Source: Maribacter sp. HTCC2170
Lineage (GTDB): Bacteria; Bacteroidota; Bacteroidia; Flavobacteriales; Flavobacteriaceae
DNA length: 64,000 bases
Direction of reading: 5' to 3'
Assembly: GCF_000153165.2 (NCBI RefSeq)
Contig: NC_014472.1
Location: 1,795,501-1,859,500 of the forward strand
Both the position numbers and the translations under genes were made by a program. Below the pieces are notes generated by a model. The model was not told where the DNA came from, did not search any database, and was given only the letters and a program-made list of their open reading frames with translations. Positions 7,184 through 15,118 of the stretch are shown here, one piece after another; position 1 is the stretch's first letter; each line of letters starts with the position of its first letter.

Positions 7184-8323
7184 ATGAACTTATTTGAAGA
7201 GATAAAAAACAAACTGAAGCATGAATTTATTGACATTGTTGAATGGCTGGATGCCTCAGATGACACCATTGTCCATAGATTTGAAAGATATCAAAATGAG
7301 ATTAAGAACAATGCGAAGCTTATTGTTCGCGAAGGACAGACAGCTGTTTTTGTAAATGAAGGCCAATTGGCCGACGTTTTTACTCCCGGAACATATACGC
7401 TAAACACGAAAAACCTTCCTATACTTACTACGTTAAAAGGTTGGAAATATGGTTTTGATAGTCCGTTCAAGGCCGAAGTATATTTTGTGAACACACATTT
7501 ATTCACTGATGAGAAATGGGGAACCAAGAATCCGTTCATGTTGAGTGATGAGCGATTTGGATTGGTGGAGATCAGGGCTTTTGGGACGTATAGTTTTAGA
7601 ATCAACGATCCTGGTAAATTTGTGGTTGATGTCGTGGGTACCGATGGTAATTTTACCAACTATGAAGTAAATGAACACCTTAAAAGTTTAATAGTTACCC
7701 GATTTACCGATACAGTAGGTGAGGCTAATCTTCCGGTAGAATTATACGCCGCGAATACCAGTGAACTATCAGAAACATGCCAAGAGGTAATGCAACCTGA
7801 ATTTGGCCGTGTGGGTATTGAGTTGGAAAAGTTCTACATCGAGAACGTTTCTATGCCTGAAGAACTTAAAAAAGAAATATTTGAATATAGCCGATTGGAT
7901 AAATTGGATATGACCAAACTTTCCCAGTTCAAAGCTGCCAAGGCCATGGAAGCTGCTGCCAAGAACGAAGGCGGAACTGCCGGAGCAGGTATGGGAATGG
8001 GAATGGGATTCGTATTGGCACAGCAAATGGGCAATATGATGAGCCAACCCGGGACGCAACAACCTTTTGGTGGGCATCCTCAACAAGTTGCTGCAGTACC
8101 ACCGCCAATGCCAACTCAGGTTATGTACCATTATGCTGTTAATGGCCAACAGGCGGGACCAGTAACTTTTGATAAACTAAAGGAACTTTTTGCAAGTAGA
8201 ACTGTGAACAGAGATTCTTTGGTTTGGAAACAGGGGATGGCCAATTGGATTGCATTAAAAGATGTGGAAGAATTGAAGGTTTTTTTAGGAGGTAATACAC
8301 CGCCACCATTACCAACTGCATAA
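7184..8323 (+). CDS. SPFH-domain (virion-core/YdjI-like) protein with C-terminal GYF_2 domain
   Basis: 379 residues. The SPFH-like region of the YdjI/virion-core type spans about 20-270 (VVREGQTAVFVNEGQ-type strand at 48-62, then AEVYFVNTHLF and EIRAFGTYSFRI). A Gly/Met-rich patch (GAGMGMGMG, about 265-275) and Pro/Gln-rich linker follow, and residues about 318-370 form a GYF_2 (DUF4339) domain with the Y-A-V-N-G-Q-Q-A-G-P-V motif and a WxxGMxxW element. In Bacillus, the YdjI protein works with the zinc-ribbon membrane proteins YdjG/YdjH at the envelope. Here a zinc-ribbon membrane protein follows 61 bases downstream, supporting the same kind of membrane-stress complex. Function here is inferred. 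Confidence 0.78.
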   Translation: MNLFEEIKNKLKHEFIDIVEWLDASDDTIVHRFERYQNEIKNNAKLIVREGQTAVFVNEGQLADVFTPGTYTLNTKNLPILTTLKGWKYGFDSPFKAEVYFVNTHLFTDEKWGTKNPFMLSDERFGLVEIRAFGTYSFRINDPGKFVVDVVGTDGNFTNYEVNEHLKSLIVTRFTDTVGEANLPVELYAANTSELSETCQEVMQPEFGRVGIELEKFYIENVSMPEELKKEIFEYSRLDKLDMTKLSQFKAAKAMEAAAKNEGGTAGAGMGMGMGFVLAQQMGNMMSQPGTQQPFGGHPQQVAAVPPPMPTQVMYHYAVNGQQAGPVTFDKLKELFASRTVNRDSLVWKQGMANWIALKDVEELKVFLGGNTPPPLPTA

Positions 8324-8384
8324 TAACCATAATAAATATATTATGAATTCCCATTTCATTTTGGGGGAATGAGAACATTGGTAT

Positions 8385-9467
8385 ATGGAAGAAACCAAGA
8401 ATTCCGAAGTCAATAAATCTTGCGCCAATTGTGGCGCTGAACTCAAATTCAAACCTGGTTCGCACCAAATGGATTGTGCGTATTGTGGCTATGAAGAGTT
8501 TATAGAGCAGGCTAAAAGTAGTTTTGAAGAATTGGAACTTCAGCATTATTTGAAAGTTGTTGGCGAAAATGCTTATACAGAAACCATTGATTTGCTCCAT
8601 TGTAAAAACTGTGGGGCAAATCAACATGTTGAGGAGAATTTTAAATCGCTCGATTGTGTATATTGTGGTGAGCCACTAATTCGGGAGGATGTAGAAAAAG
8701 AAGGGTGGATACTTCCAGGGGCTTTGGTGCCATTTCAATTGGATGCCAAAAAGGCCCGTTCCATTTTTAAGAATTGGGTAGGCGGTATTTGGTTTGCCCC
8801 GAACAAACTCAAAAGGGCAGCATTGGACCCTGAAGGATTGCACGGACTCTATATTCCATATTGGACATTTGATTCCAATCTATATGCTGAATATCAAGGA
8901 CAGCGTGGGGATTATTACTATGAGACACATCGGGTACGTACAAAAAACGGCACTAAAACCCAGCAAGTACGTAAGACTAGATGGTCACATGCTTCAGGAA
9001 GTGTAAATGGGTTTGTAGATGATATTTTAATCAATGCTTCGGAAAAAAAGCGCAGGGTGATACCTTCTCAGATTTCACACTGGAATGTAAAAGAATTGGT
9101 GGCATTCAATTCAAAATATCTTTCTGGTTTTGTCACAGAGAAGTACACCATTTCACTTAAGGAAGGTCATCATCAGTCATTTCAAGAGGCCAAACAAATA
9201 GCATATAATTGGATTCGAAGAGATATTGGGGGGGATACCCAACGTATAGGTCATGCCGATATTAAATTATCCGACGAAACTTTCAAGCATATTCTACTTC
9301 CGGTTTACATAAGCTCATATAAATACAATGGGAAGGATTATCATTTTTATGTCAATGGGCAGACCGGGACTTTGAGTGGCACCAGGCCCTATTCTTTTTG
9401 GAAGATTTTCTTTTTGGTTTTATTCATAATTATGGTCATTGCCATTATTTCGATATTTGCTGGATGA
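8385..9467 (+). CDS. Zinc-ribbon membrane protein (YdjG-like)
   Basis: 360 residues. Two tandem zinc ribbons at the N-terminus: C-A-N-C-G ... C-A-Y-C-G (about 13-35) and C-K-N-C-G ... C-V-Y-C-G (about 72-97). A middle soluble domain of about 200 residues ends in a single hydrophobic helix at about 339-358, so the protein is probably C-tail anchored in the inner membrane. Such proteins are often labelled helicase or primosomal N' in databases because of the zinc ribbons, but no helicase motif is present. Pairing with the upstream SPFH protein matches the Bacillus YdjG/YdjI association. The stop codon overlaps the start of the phosphatase gene by ATGA. Confidence 0.72.
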   Translation: MEETKNSEVNKSCANCGAELKFKPGSHQMDCAYCGYEEFIEQAKSSFEELELQHYLKVVGENAYTETIDLLHCKNCGANQHVEENFKSLDCVYCGEPLIREDVEKEGWILPGALVPFQLDAKKARSIFKNWVGGIWFAPNKLKRAALDPEGLHGLYIPYWTFDSNLYAEYQGQRGDYYYETHRVRTKNGTKTQQVRKTRWSHASGSVNGFVDDILINASEKKRRVIPSQISHWNVKELVAFNSKYLSGFVTEKYTISLKEGHHQSFQEAKQIAYNWIRRDIGGDTQRIGHADIKLSDETFKHILLPVYISSYKYNGKDYHFYVNGQTGTLSGTRPYSFWKIFFLVLFIIMVIAIISIFAG

Positions 9468-10189
9468 GGACATTGGTAGTTGGTGATATACATTCAGGAT
9501 TAAAAGCGCTTGACCAGGTTTTACAAAGAGCGGAAGTTACTACTAATGATAAGTTGGTTTTTCTTGGAGATTACGTTGATGGTTGGAGTGAGGCGGCTGA
9601 AACGGTTGATTTTTTGATTGAACTTGACAAAACCCACAATTGCGTTTTTTTAAGGGGAAATCACGATGAGCTTTGCTCAGATTGGCTGGTTAAACGAGAA
9701 GATAACCCAATGTGGTTACAACATGGCGGTGCTGCAAGCGCTGAATCATATAAGAAAGCTTCGCAATCGACCATTGACAGACACATAAATTTCTTTAATG
9801 ATTTAGTGAATTATCATTTAGATGCTGAAAATCGATTATATCTTCATGCAGGGTTTACCAATGTGAAAGGTGTTGAGCATGAATATTTTCAAAAAACCTT
9901 TTATTGGGATAGAACGTTATGGGAGTTGGCGTTATCCTTAAATCCGAATTTGGGGAAGGAGGATAAATTCTATCCAAAACGATTACTACACTATAAAGAA
10001 ATATATATTGGCCATACTCCAGTTACCCGACTGGGAAAAACCACTCCACAACAAGGTGCGAATGTTTGGAATATAGATACAGGAGCAGCTTTTAAAGGAC
10101 CATTATCAATCGTAGATGTTGATACAAAAGATGTCTGGCAAAGTAATCCTGTTCATACATTTTATCTAGACGAAAAGGGGAGAAATTAA
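9464..10189 (+). CDS. Calcineurin-like metallophosphoesterase (serine/threonine phosphatase type)
   Basis: 241 residues from the ATG at 9464, which overlaps the previous stop (ATGA); this start places the metal-binding motif directly at the N-terminus (MRTLVVGDIHSG). The further hallmarks G-D-Y-V-D-G-W and G-N-H-D-E follow, with a late G-H-T-P motif, so all dimetal-site elements of the PPP/ApaH-like family are present. It could dephosphorylate phosphoproteins or hydrolyse diadenosine polyphosphates; the substrate cannot be told. Coupling to the SPFH/zinc-ribbon genes suggests one transcription unit. Confidence 0.85.
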   Translation: MRTLVVGDIHSGLKALDQVLQRAEVTTNDKLVFLGDYVDGWSEAAETVDFLIELDKTHNCVFLRGNHDELCSDWLVKREDNPMWLQHGGAASAESYKKASQSTIDRHINFFNDLVNYHLDAENRLYLHAGFTNVKGVEHEYFQKTFYWDRTLWELALSLNPNLGKEDKFYPKRLLHYKEIYIGHTPVTRLGKTTPQQGANVWNIDTGAAFKGPLSIVDVDTKDVWQSNPVHTFYLDEKGRN

Positions 10190-10252
10190 AATTTAGCTCC
10201 TCCTAATCGAAAATCAAAGGATATATTAACGTTCTTTGTTAAAAATGATATT

Positions 10253-11248
10253 ATGGTTACCAAGAACATTCGGTTAGAAGTAATGCAGGCTTTAGAGCCC
10301 AAAGTGGATGAGTTCATGAACTCTTTCTTGATTCCTGCAGAGGATATTTGGCAGCCAACAGATTTTCTTCCCGACCCAGAGAGTAAAGGATTTTTAGATG
10401 ACATTGAACAGTTACGTGAAGAATCCAAAGAACTTGGATATGACTTTTGGGTGACTATGGTTGCTGATATGATTACTGAGGAAGCTTTGCCAACCTACGA
10501 ATCTTGGTTAATGGACGTTGAGGGGATCAACCAGCACGACGGAAAGAAAAATGGGTGGTCTAAGTGGGTGAGAGCATGGACAGCTGAAGAAAACCGACAT
10601 GGTGATGTGCTAAATAAGTATTTGTATTTGTCAGGTCGTGTGAATATGCGGGAAATTGAAATTACTACACAACATTTGATTTCAGATGGATTTGATATCG
10701 GTACTGATAGGGATCCTTATAAAAACTTTGTATATACTTCTTTTCAAGAATTGGCGACAAATATCTCGCACAAACGAGTTGGTCAAATGGCCAGAAAAAA
10801 AGGCAATAAACTTTTAGGGAAGATGTGCGGTATTATTGCTGGTGATGAAATGAGGCATCATTTGGCATATAGAGAATTTGTGAAACAAATTTTTGGTGAA
10901 GACCCATCAGGAATGATGTTGGCCTTTGCTGATATGATGAAAAAGAAAATTGTAATGCCAGCACATTTTTTACGTGAATCTGGGGGAACAATAGGCGCGG
11001 CCTTTGAGAATTTTTCAAATTGCGCACAACGTTTGGGAGTATACACGGCTCATGATTATATCGACATTCTTAAAAAATTGAATGCTTTTTGGGATTTGGA
11101 GACCGTGAGAAGTCTTTCAGATGAAGCAGAAAAGGCAAGGGATTATTTATTGAAACTACCAGCGCGATTAGAACGAATATCGGAACGAATGCAATTTCCT
11201 GAAGATCAATATCATTTTAAATGGGTAGAGGCCAACGGAACTTTATAG
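10253..11248 (+). CDS. Acyl-[acyl-carrier-protein] desaturase (soluble diiron)
   Basis: 331 residues. Soluble ferritin-like desaturase of the plant stearoyl-ACP type. The two iron-binding helices show E112-E-N-R-H116 and D198-E-M-R-H-H203, and an earlier T-E-E-A-L-P element supplies a further carboxylate. The enzyme inserts a double bond into an ACP-bound acyl chain using O2 and reduced ferredoxin, adjusting membrane fluidity. Length and motifs agree with bacterial DesA-type members. It ends 4 bases before a strong bidirectional terminator. Confidence 0.93.
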   Translation: MVTKNIRLEVMQALEPKVDEFMNSFLIPAEDIWQPTDFLPDPESKGFLDDIEQLREESKELGYDFWVTMVADMITEEALPTYESWLMDVEGINQHDGKKNGWSKWVRAWTAEENRHGDVLNKYLYLSGRVNMREIEITTQHLISDGFDIGTDRDPYKNFVYTSFQELATNISHKRVGQMARKKGNKLLGKMCGIIAGDEMRHHLAYREFVKQIFGEDPSGMMLAFADMMKKKIVMPAHFLRESGGTIGAAFENFSNCAQRLGVYTAHDYIDILKKLNAFWDLETVRSLSDEAEKARDYLLKLPARLERISERMQFPEDQYHFKWVEANGTL

Positions 11249-11252
11249 AATC

Positions 11253-11284
11253 AATAAACCCTGACGAAATTGTCAGGGTTTATT
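11253..11284. terminator. Bidirectional terminator between convergent genes
   Basis: Perfect 13-base arms (AATAAACCCTGAC / GTCAGGGTTTATT) with a six-base loop, lying between the ends of the acyl-ACP desaturase and the helix-hairpin-helix gene. A/T tracts at both outer ends allow use from both strands. Confidence 0.9.
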
Positions 11285-11296
11285 ATTTGCATTTTA

Positions 11297-11860
11297 TTAC
11301 AGTTTCCCGTGATTATGTTCATCTTGCCATTTAGAAAGGTCTTTCCATTTGCCTTCATAACACATTTTGGCTTGCATAGGCCAAGAGGCAGGATCGTGTA
11401 CCTTATAACGATTACCACCACCGTCGAGAACTTTTTGGCAATCGGAAACAGCAGTATCAGAAAGCGCTTTCCAAGTACTGATTCCTGCATCGTTGAACAT
11501 TCCAGATATTTTCGGGCCAATTCCTTCAATAACCTTTAAATCATCTTGTTTGACCGTTTTGCCCAAAGCAGCCTTAGCGGCTTTGGCATCAAAAGGTAAT
11601 GACGTATCGGTTGCGGCCAATGATGCAGCTGCCACCGCTCCACCGGTCCCAGCCATTGTCGCACTTGCGGAAAGTTTTCCAGTGCAGGCATCTAAATCGG
11701 CCTGTAGCTTCGCATTTTTGTCCTGTAAAAGTTTTAGGTCTGCTGAATTGTCAATCGTTGTGCTTTTTCCTTTTCCTAAAAGGTATCCGAAATAAGCGCA
11801 AAGCGCTCCTACCAATAAAGGAATTAACCAGCACCAAATATTCATTGTTGAAAAATCCAT
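11297..11860 (-). CDS. Membrane-anchored helix-hairpin-helix protein
   Basis: 187 residues: one membrane helix (about 9-28, rich in Leu/Gly), a short coiled coil with repeated Lys/Leu/Asp (about 38-60), an Ala-rich linker, and a helix-hairpin-helix element K-V-I-E-G-I-G-P-K-I (about 105-117). The tail is rich in charged and Trp residues (DPASWPMQAKM). The fold resembles the DNA-binding HhH module also used for protein contacts. It lies 26 bases downstream of an OmpA-family gene in the same direction, a pairing that suggests a joint envelope role. Exact function unknown. Confidence 0.72.
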   Translation of the reverse strand: MDFSTMNIWCWLIPLLVGALCAYFGYLLGKGKSTTIDNSADLKLLQDKNAKLQADLDACTGKLSASATMAGTGGAVAAASLAATDTSLPFDAKAAKAALGKTVKQDDLKVIEGIGPKISGMFNDAGISTWKALSDTAVSDCQKVLDGGGNRYKVHDPASWPMQAKMCYEGKWKDLSKWQDEHNHGKL

Positions 11861-11886
11861 TTTTAATATGTTTTTATGTTAGTTAT

Positions 11887-12792
11887 TTAGTTTAAAGTGA
11901 TTACTGTTCGTCTATTTTTTGCCCTGCCTTCTTCAGTATCATTACTGGCAATTGGTTCATCTGGACCTTTAGAAGTGGCATTTATTCTACTTTCAGGTAT
12001 GCCATTGCGCATTAAATATGATTTGGCGAAATCGGCCCTTTCTTGACCAAGTTTAATATTTGCATCCCTTTGACCTGTATTGTCTGTATGACCGACGATG
12101 TTCGCTACTGCGTCGTCCTCCTTATCAAGATACCTTGATATGTTGGCAAATTTTTGACGTTGTTCAGCTCTAAGATTTATTGATGCCTCTGCTGTATTGA
12201 ACTCCAGAGAGATTGGGTTACCCTTTATTCGTTGATAAATGTCAGCAAGTTGCTCATCAGCGTCTTCCGCTCTATTTGCAATGCTATAACCTAATGGACC
12301 ACTGAAAAGATTAACATTGGGGACCAATTCGTTTTTTAATTGTCCCAGGGTATTCATTAATTTAGAAGGAATTCCCTTTGAAACAAAGTAATTCTTTACT
12401 GCATTGGCTCTTGCCAGTCCTAAATTCGGAAAGGCCGAATCATTTTCTTCATCAGAAGTATAGTATCCATTGATATTGAATACTTTTTCAGAATTCTCAT
12501 CTAAAAATGATTTTAAACTTTCAATACCATCTTCTACCCCTTGTGATACTGGTGTTAGAATAGCCGAAGATGAAGAATTGAAATTAAAGTTGTCATTTGC
12601 GCTATATGTGAAATCCCCATCACTGAACGAAAAGGGAAAAGACGTAGCTTTTGGCTCTATTGACGTTATCACTTCTTTTTCGGGCTCCTCTTTTGATTGC
12701 ATGCCACATTCGCTGCAACATGTAATGTAAAAGTAAGTCCCTGCCAAAATGGTGATAATGATCCCCAATAGGTTGGTGGTTCTTTTTGTCAT
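11887..12792 (-). CDS. OmpA-family envelope protein with a second, degenerate OmpA-like domain
   Basis: 301 residues. An N-terminal hydrophobic segment (about 7-27) includes C-C-S-E-C-G and could be a signal anchor or an unusual lipobox. The C-terminal OmpA/MotB domain (about 190-301) has the peptidoglycan-binding signature N-I-V-G-H-T-D-N-T-G ... N-x-x-L-G-x-x-R-A and N-R-R-T. A first copy at about 80-175 keeps the S-x-x-R-A-N-A-V-K-x-Y-F-V-S-K-G-I-P pattern but lacks the canonical TD-x-x-G motif (it has I-N-G-Y-Y-T-S-D). The protein likely ties the envelope to peptidoglycan together with the HhH protein. Confidence 0.85.
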   Translation of the reverse strand: MTKRTTNLLGIIITILAGTYFYITCCSECGMQSKEEPEKEVITSIEPKATSFPFSFSDGDFTYSANDNFNFNSSSSAILTPVSQGVEDGIESLKSFLDENSEKVFNINGYYTSDEENDSAFPNLGLARANAVKNYFVSKGIPSKLMNTLGQLKNELVPNVNLFSGPLGYSIANRAEDADEQLADIYQRIKGNPISLEFNTAEASINLRAEQRQKFANISRYLDKEDDAVANIVGHTDNTGQRDANIKLGQERADFAKSYLMRNGIPESRINATSKGPDEPIASNDTEEGRAKNRRTVITLN

Positions 12793-12993
12793 TTGTAATT
12801 AATGTTTAGTGTTACTCTTACAATGTATTAAAAAAATCTTAAAATAAAGTATTAACGACTATGAATCAGGGAGGTAGGGTTTTAATTTAAGAAGTCGAAC
12901 GTACCATTTATACAGATTATTTGGCCGTTTATATATTATTTCGAACTCGTATAGTAAAGAAGTCTGATATTGCATGAAAATATTAAAAGTAAG

Positions 12994-13042
12994 CCCTATC
13001 TCTCCCGACAAAGTTCCGGCATTGAGGTGGGGTTTCTTTTTT
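12994..13042 (+). terminator. Orphan hairpin plus T-run (possible sRNA end)
   Basis: CCCTATCTC at 12994-13002 pairs with GAGGTGGGG at 13024-13032 (with G-U pairs), an inner CCG/CGG stem lies between, and TTTCTTTTTTC follows at once. No ORF ends before it on this strand, so it may close a small untranslated transcript starting in 12830-12990. The rest of the 684-base gap 12793-13476 holds only a possible 37-codon ORF and the terminator at 13399. Confidence 0.45.
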
Positions 13043-13210
13043 CAGCATTTACCAACGCTTGGGAAAATGACAACAATTACAATGTAATACCAATAGTATC
13101 ATTTTTTATCACATTCATACAATCAGACTGACCATCAATACATTACTTCTTGATTTAACTTAGTATATGAAATACTTTTAGATATAAGAGAACCTAAATA
13201 GCCTGTGATT

Positions 13211-13324
13211 ATGAAAACGAAAATAAAAGATTTCCTGACCTTTATTTATATGGTAGTTGTATTGGGCACACAAACCTTGTTGGAAGGAAGTTGGAAAGTG
13301 GAGGAATCTCCGAAAGAAAGTTAG
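13211..13324 (+). CDS. Possible 37-residue single-helix membrane peptide
   Basis: ATG at 13211 to TAG at 13322-13324. The peptide starts with a basic stretch (MKTKIKDF), has a hydrophobic stretch L-T-F-I-Y-M-V-V-V-L-G, then a polar tail with Glu/Lys. It lies in an otherwise gene-free 684-base gap. The layout resembles small inner-membrane peptides, but with a single copy and no homolog seen, it could be chance. Confidence 0.35.
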   Translation: MKTKIKDFLTFIYMVVVLGTQTLLEGSWKVEESPKES

Positions 13325-13398
13325 AAACTTTAATCAAAGCAAGGTGTGGTAACCTTGTATTATTTCTTTTTAGTTTGAATTAGTTAGTTTAGTTGGTT

Positions 13399-13470
13399 AA
13401 GAAACCCGCTGACCGTTTGAGCCAGTTTCAATAAATGAAACGAAGGAGCTGAGCGGTGAGCGGGTTTCTT
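13399..13470 (-). terminator. Long branched hairpin at the end of the ALDH gene
   Basis: Outer arms of 17 bases with one mismatch (13399-13415 against 13454-13470, containing AGAAACCCGCT) enclose an inner GTTTC...GAAAC stem at 13424-13440. It lies 7 bases past the ALDH stop on the minus strand. The size and nested stems are more elaborate than usual terminators. Confidence 0.65.
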
Positions 13471-13476
13471 TATTAT

Positions 13477-15030
13477 TTATAGGTCGAATTTAATACCTTG
13501 AGCTAAAGGCAATTCGTCTGAATAATTTACTGTATTGGTTTGTCTACGCATATAAACTTTCCAAGCATCAGATCCAGACTCGCGTCCACCGCCAGTTTCT
13601 TTTTCGCCTCCAAAAGCACCGCCAATTTCTGCTCCAGAGGTTCCAATATTTACATTGGCAATTCCACAATCCGAACCTGCATACGATAAGAACTTTTCAG
13701 CTTCTTTCATTTCGTTTGTCATGATAGCAGAAGATAAACCTTGGGCAACACCATTTTGTTTATCAATAGCATTTTCAACATCTCCAGAATATTTCATTAA
13801 ATATAATATGGGCGCAAATGTTTCGTGTTGTACTATTTCAAAATTGTTTTCTGCTTCGATAATAGCGGGCTTAACGTAACATCCGCTTTCGTAACCCTCT
13901 CCTTCTAAAACACCGCCTTCAACCAATACATTTCCTCCTTCAGCTTTTGCTTTTTCTATTGCAGCTAAATACGTATTTACAGCATCTTTATCAATTAAAG
14001 GTCCAATATGATTTTTCTCGTCTAACGGATTACCAATAGTTAACTGACCATAAGCTCCGACAATAGCATCTCTTACTTTATCGTAAACAGATTCATGAAT
14101 GATTAAACGACGCGTAGATGTACAACGTTGACCACAAGTACCAACAGCACCAAACACAGCACCAGGAACTACTACTTTTAAATCTGCAGTTGGTGTAATT
14201 ATAATTGCGTTGTTTCCACCCAATTCTAATAATGATTTACCAAAACGTTCAGCAACAGTTGCTCCGACGATTCTTCCCATGCGGGTTGATCCTGTAGCGG
14301 AAACTAGAGGAATTCTAGAATCTGTAGTCATCATTTCCCCAACCTTATAGTCACCATTAATGATACAGGAAATTCCTTCCGGCAAATTATTTTCTTTTAA
14401 AATGTCTGCAATTATATTTTGACAAGCTACAGAACATATAGGTGCTTTTTCAGAAGCTTTCCAAACACAAACATCACCACAAATCCAAGCTAAAGCAGTA
14501 TTCCAAGCCCAAACAGCAACCGGAAAATTAAATGCTGAGATAATACCAACAACACCAATTGGATGCCATTGTTCCCTCATAACATGTCCTGGACGTTCAG
14601 AAGGAATAGTTTGACCGTTTAACTGTCTAGACAAGCCAACAGCAAAATCACAGATGTCAATCATTTCCTGTACTTCGCCATACCCTTCTTGCAAAGATTT
14701 ACCCATTTCGTAAGAAACAAGTTTTCCTAAAGGCTCTTTTAAATCTCTTAATTTATTTCCAAATTGACGCACAATTTCTCCGCGTTGTGGTGCTGGTACA
14801 TCTCGCCAAGATTTAAACGCTTTCGTAGCCGCATCCATTACTTTATCGTAATCTGCTCTAGTAGTTGTTTTAACTTTACCAATTAATTGTCCATCTACTG
14901 GAGAGTAAGACTCTATAAGTTCGCCAGAACCAAAATTATTGGAACCTGTAGACGTGCCTTCATTGACTTCTTTTATACCTAATTTCTTGAGGGCATCATT
15001 GATACCAAATTCTTCTACTATTTTTGACAT
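13477..15030 (-). CDS. Aldehyde dehydrogenase, ALDH7 family (aminoadipate-semialdehyde type)
   Basis: 517 residues, NAD(P)-dependent aldehyde dehydrogenase. General base Glu269 lies in L-E-L-G-G-N-N-A, and the nucleophile Cys303 in G-T-C-G-Q-R-C-T-S-T-R-R. The double-Asn L-G-G-N-N and the end segment with G-G-G-R-E-S-G-S-D-A-W-K-x-Y-M-R-R-Q are typical of ALDH7A1/piperidine-6-carboxylate dehydrogenases, which oxidise alpha-aminoadipic semialdehyde in lysine breakdown. It is the last gene of a minus-strand run that begins with 3-hydroxyanthranilate dioxygenase, but a separate 88-base gap precedes it, so shared transcription is uncertain. Another amino-semialdehyde substrate cannot be excluded. 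Confidence 0.88.
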   Translation of the reverse strand: MSKIVEEFGINDALKKLGIKEVNEGTSTGSNNFGSGELIESYSPVDGQLIGKVKTTTRADYDKVMDAATKAFKSWRDVPAPQRGEIVRQFGNKLRDLKEPLGKLVSYEMGKSLQEGYGEVQEMIDICDFAVGLSRQLNGQTIPSERPGHVMREQWHPIGVVGIISAFNFPVAVWAWNTALAWICGDVCVWKASEKAPICSVACQNIIADILKENNLPEGISCIINGDYKVGEMMTTDSRIPLVSATGSTRMGRIVGATVAERFGKSLLELGGNNAIIITPTADLKVVVPGAVFGAVGTCGQRCTSTRRLIIHESVYDKVRDAIVGAYGQLTIGNPLDEKNHIGPLIDKDAVNTYLAAIEKAKAEGGNVLVEGGVLEGEGYESGCYVKPAIIEAENNFEIVQHETFAPILYLMKYSGDVENAIDKQNGVAQGLSSAIMTNEMKEAEKFLSYAGSDCGIANVNIGTSGAEIGGAFGGEKETGGGRESGSDAWKVYMRRQTNTVNYSDELPLAQGIKFDL

Positions 15031-15118
15031 TTTATAACTTTTAGGACGTGTATTGTTAAATTTTCGACAAATTTACGAATAAAAAATCCTTTTATCCGCT
15101 TCTAACCGAACTACGAAA

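Noticed and set aside
8139-8627. 162-codon minus-strand reading frame opposite the SPFH and zinc-ribbon genes
   Set aside because: Both genes on the plus strand have clear domains; this antisense frame has no recognisable motif and is a shadow of codon usage.
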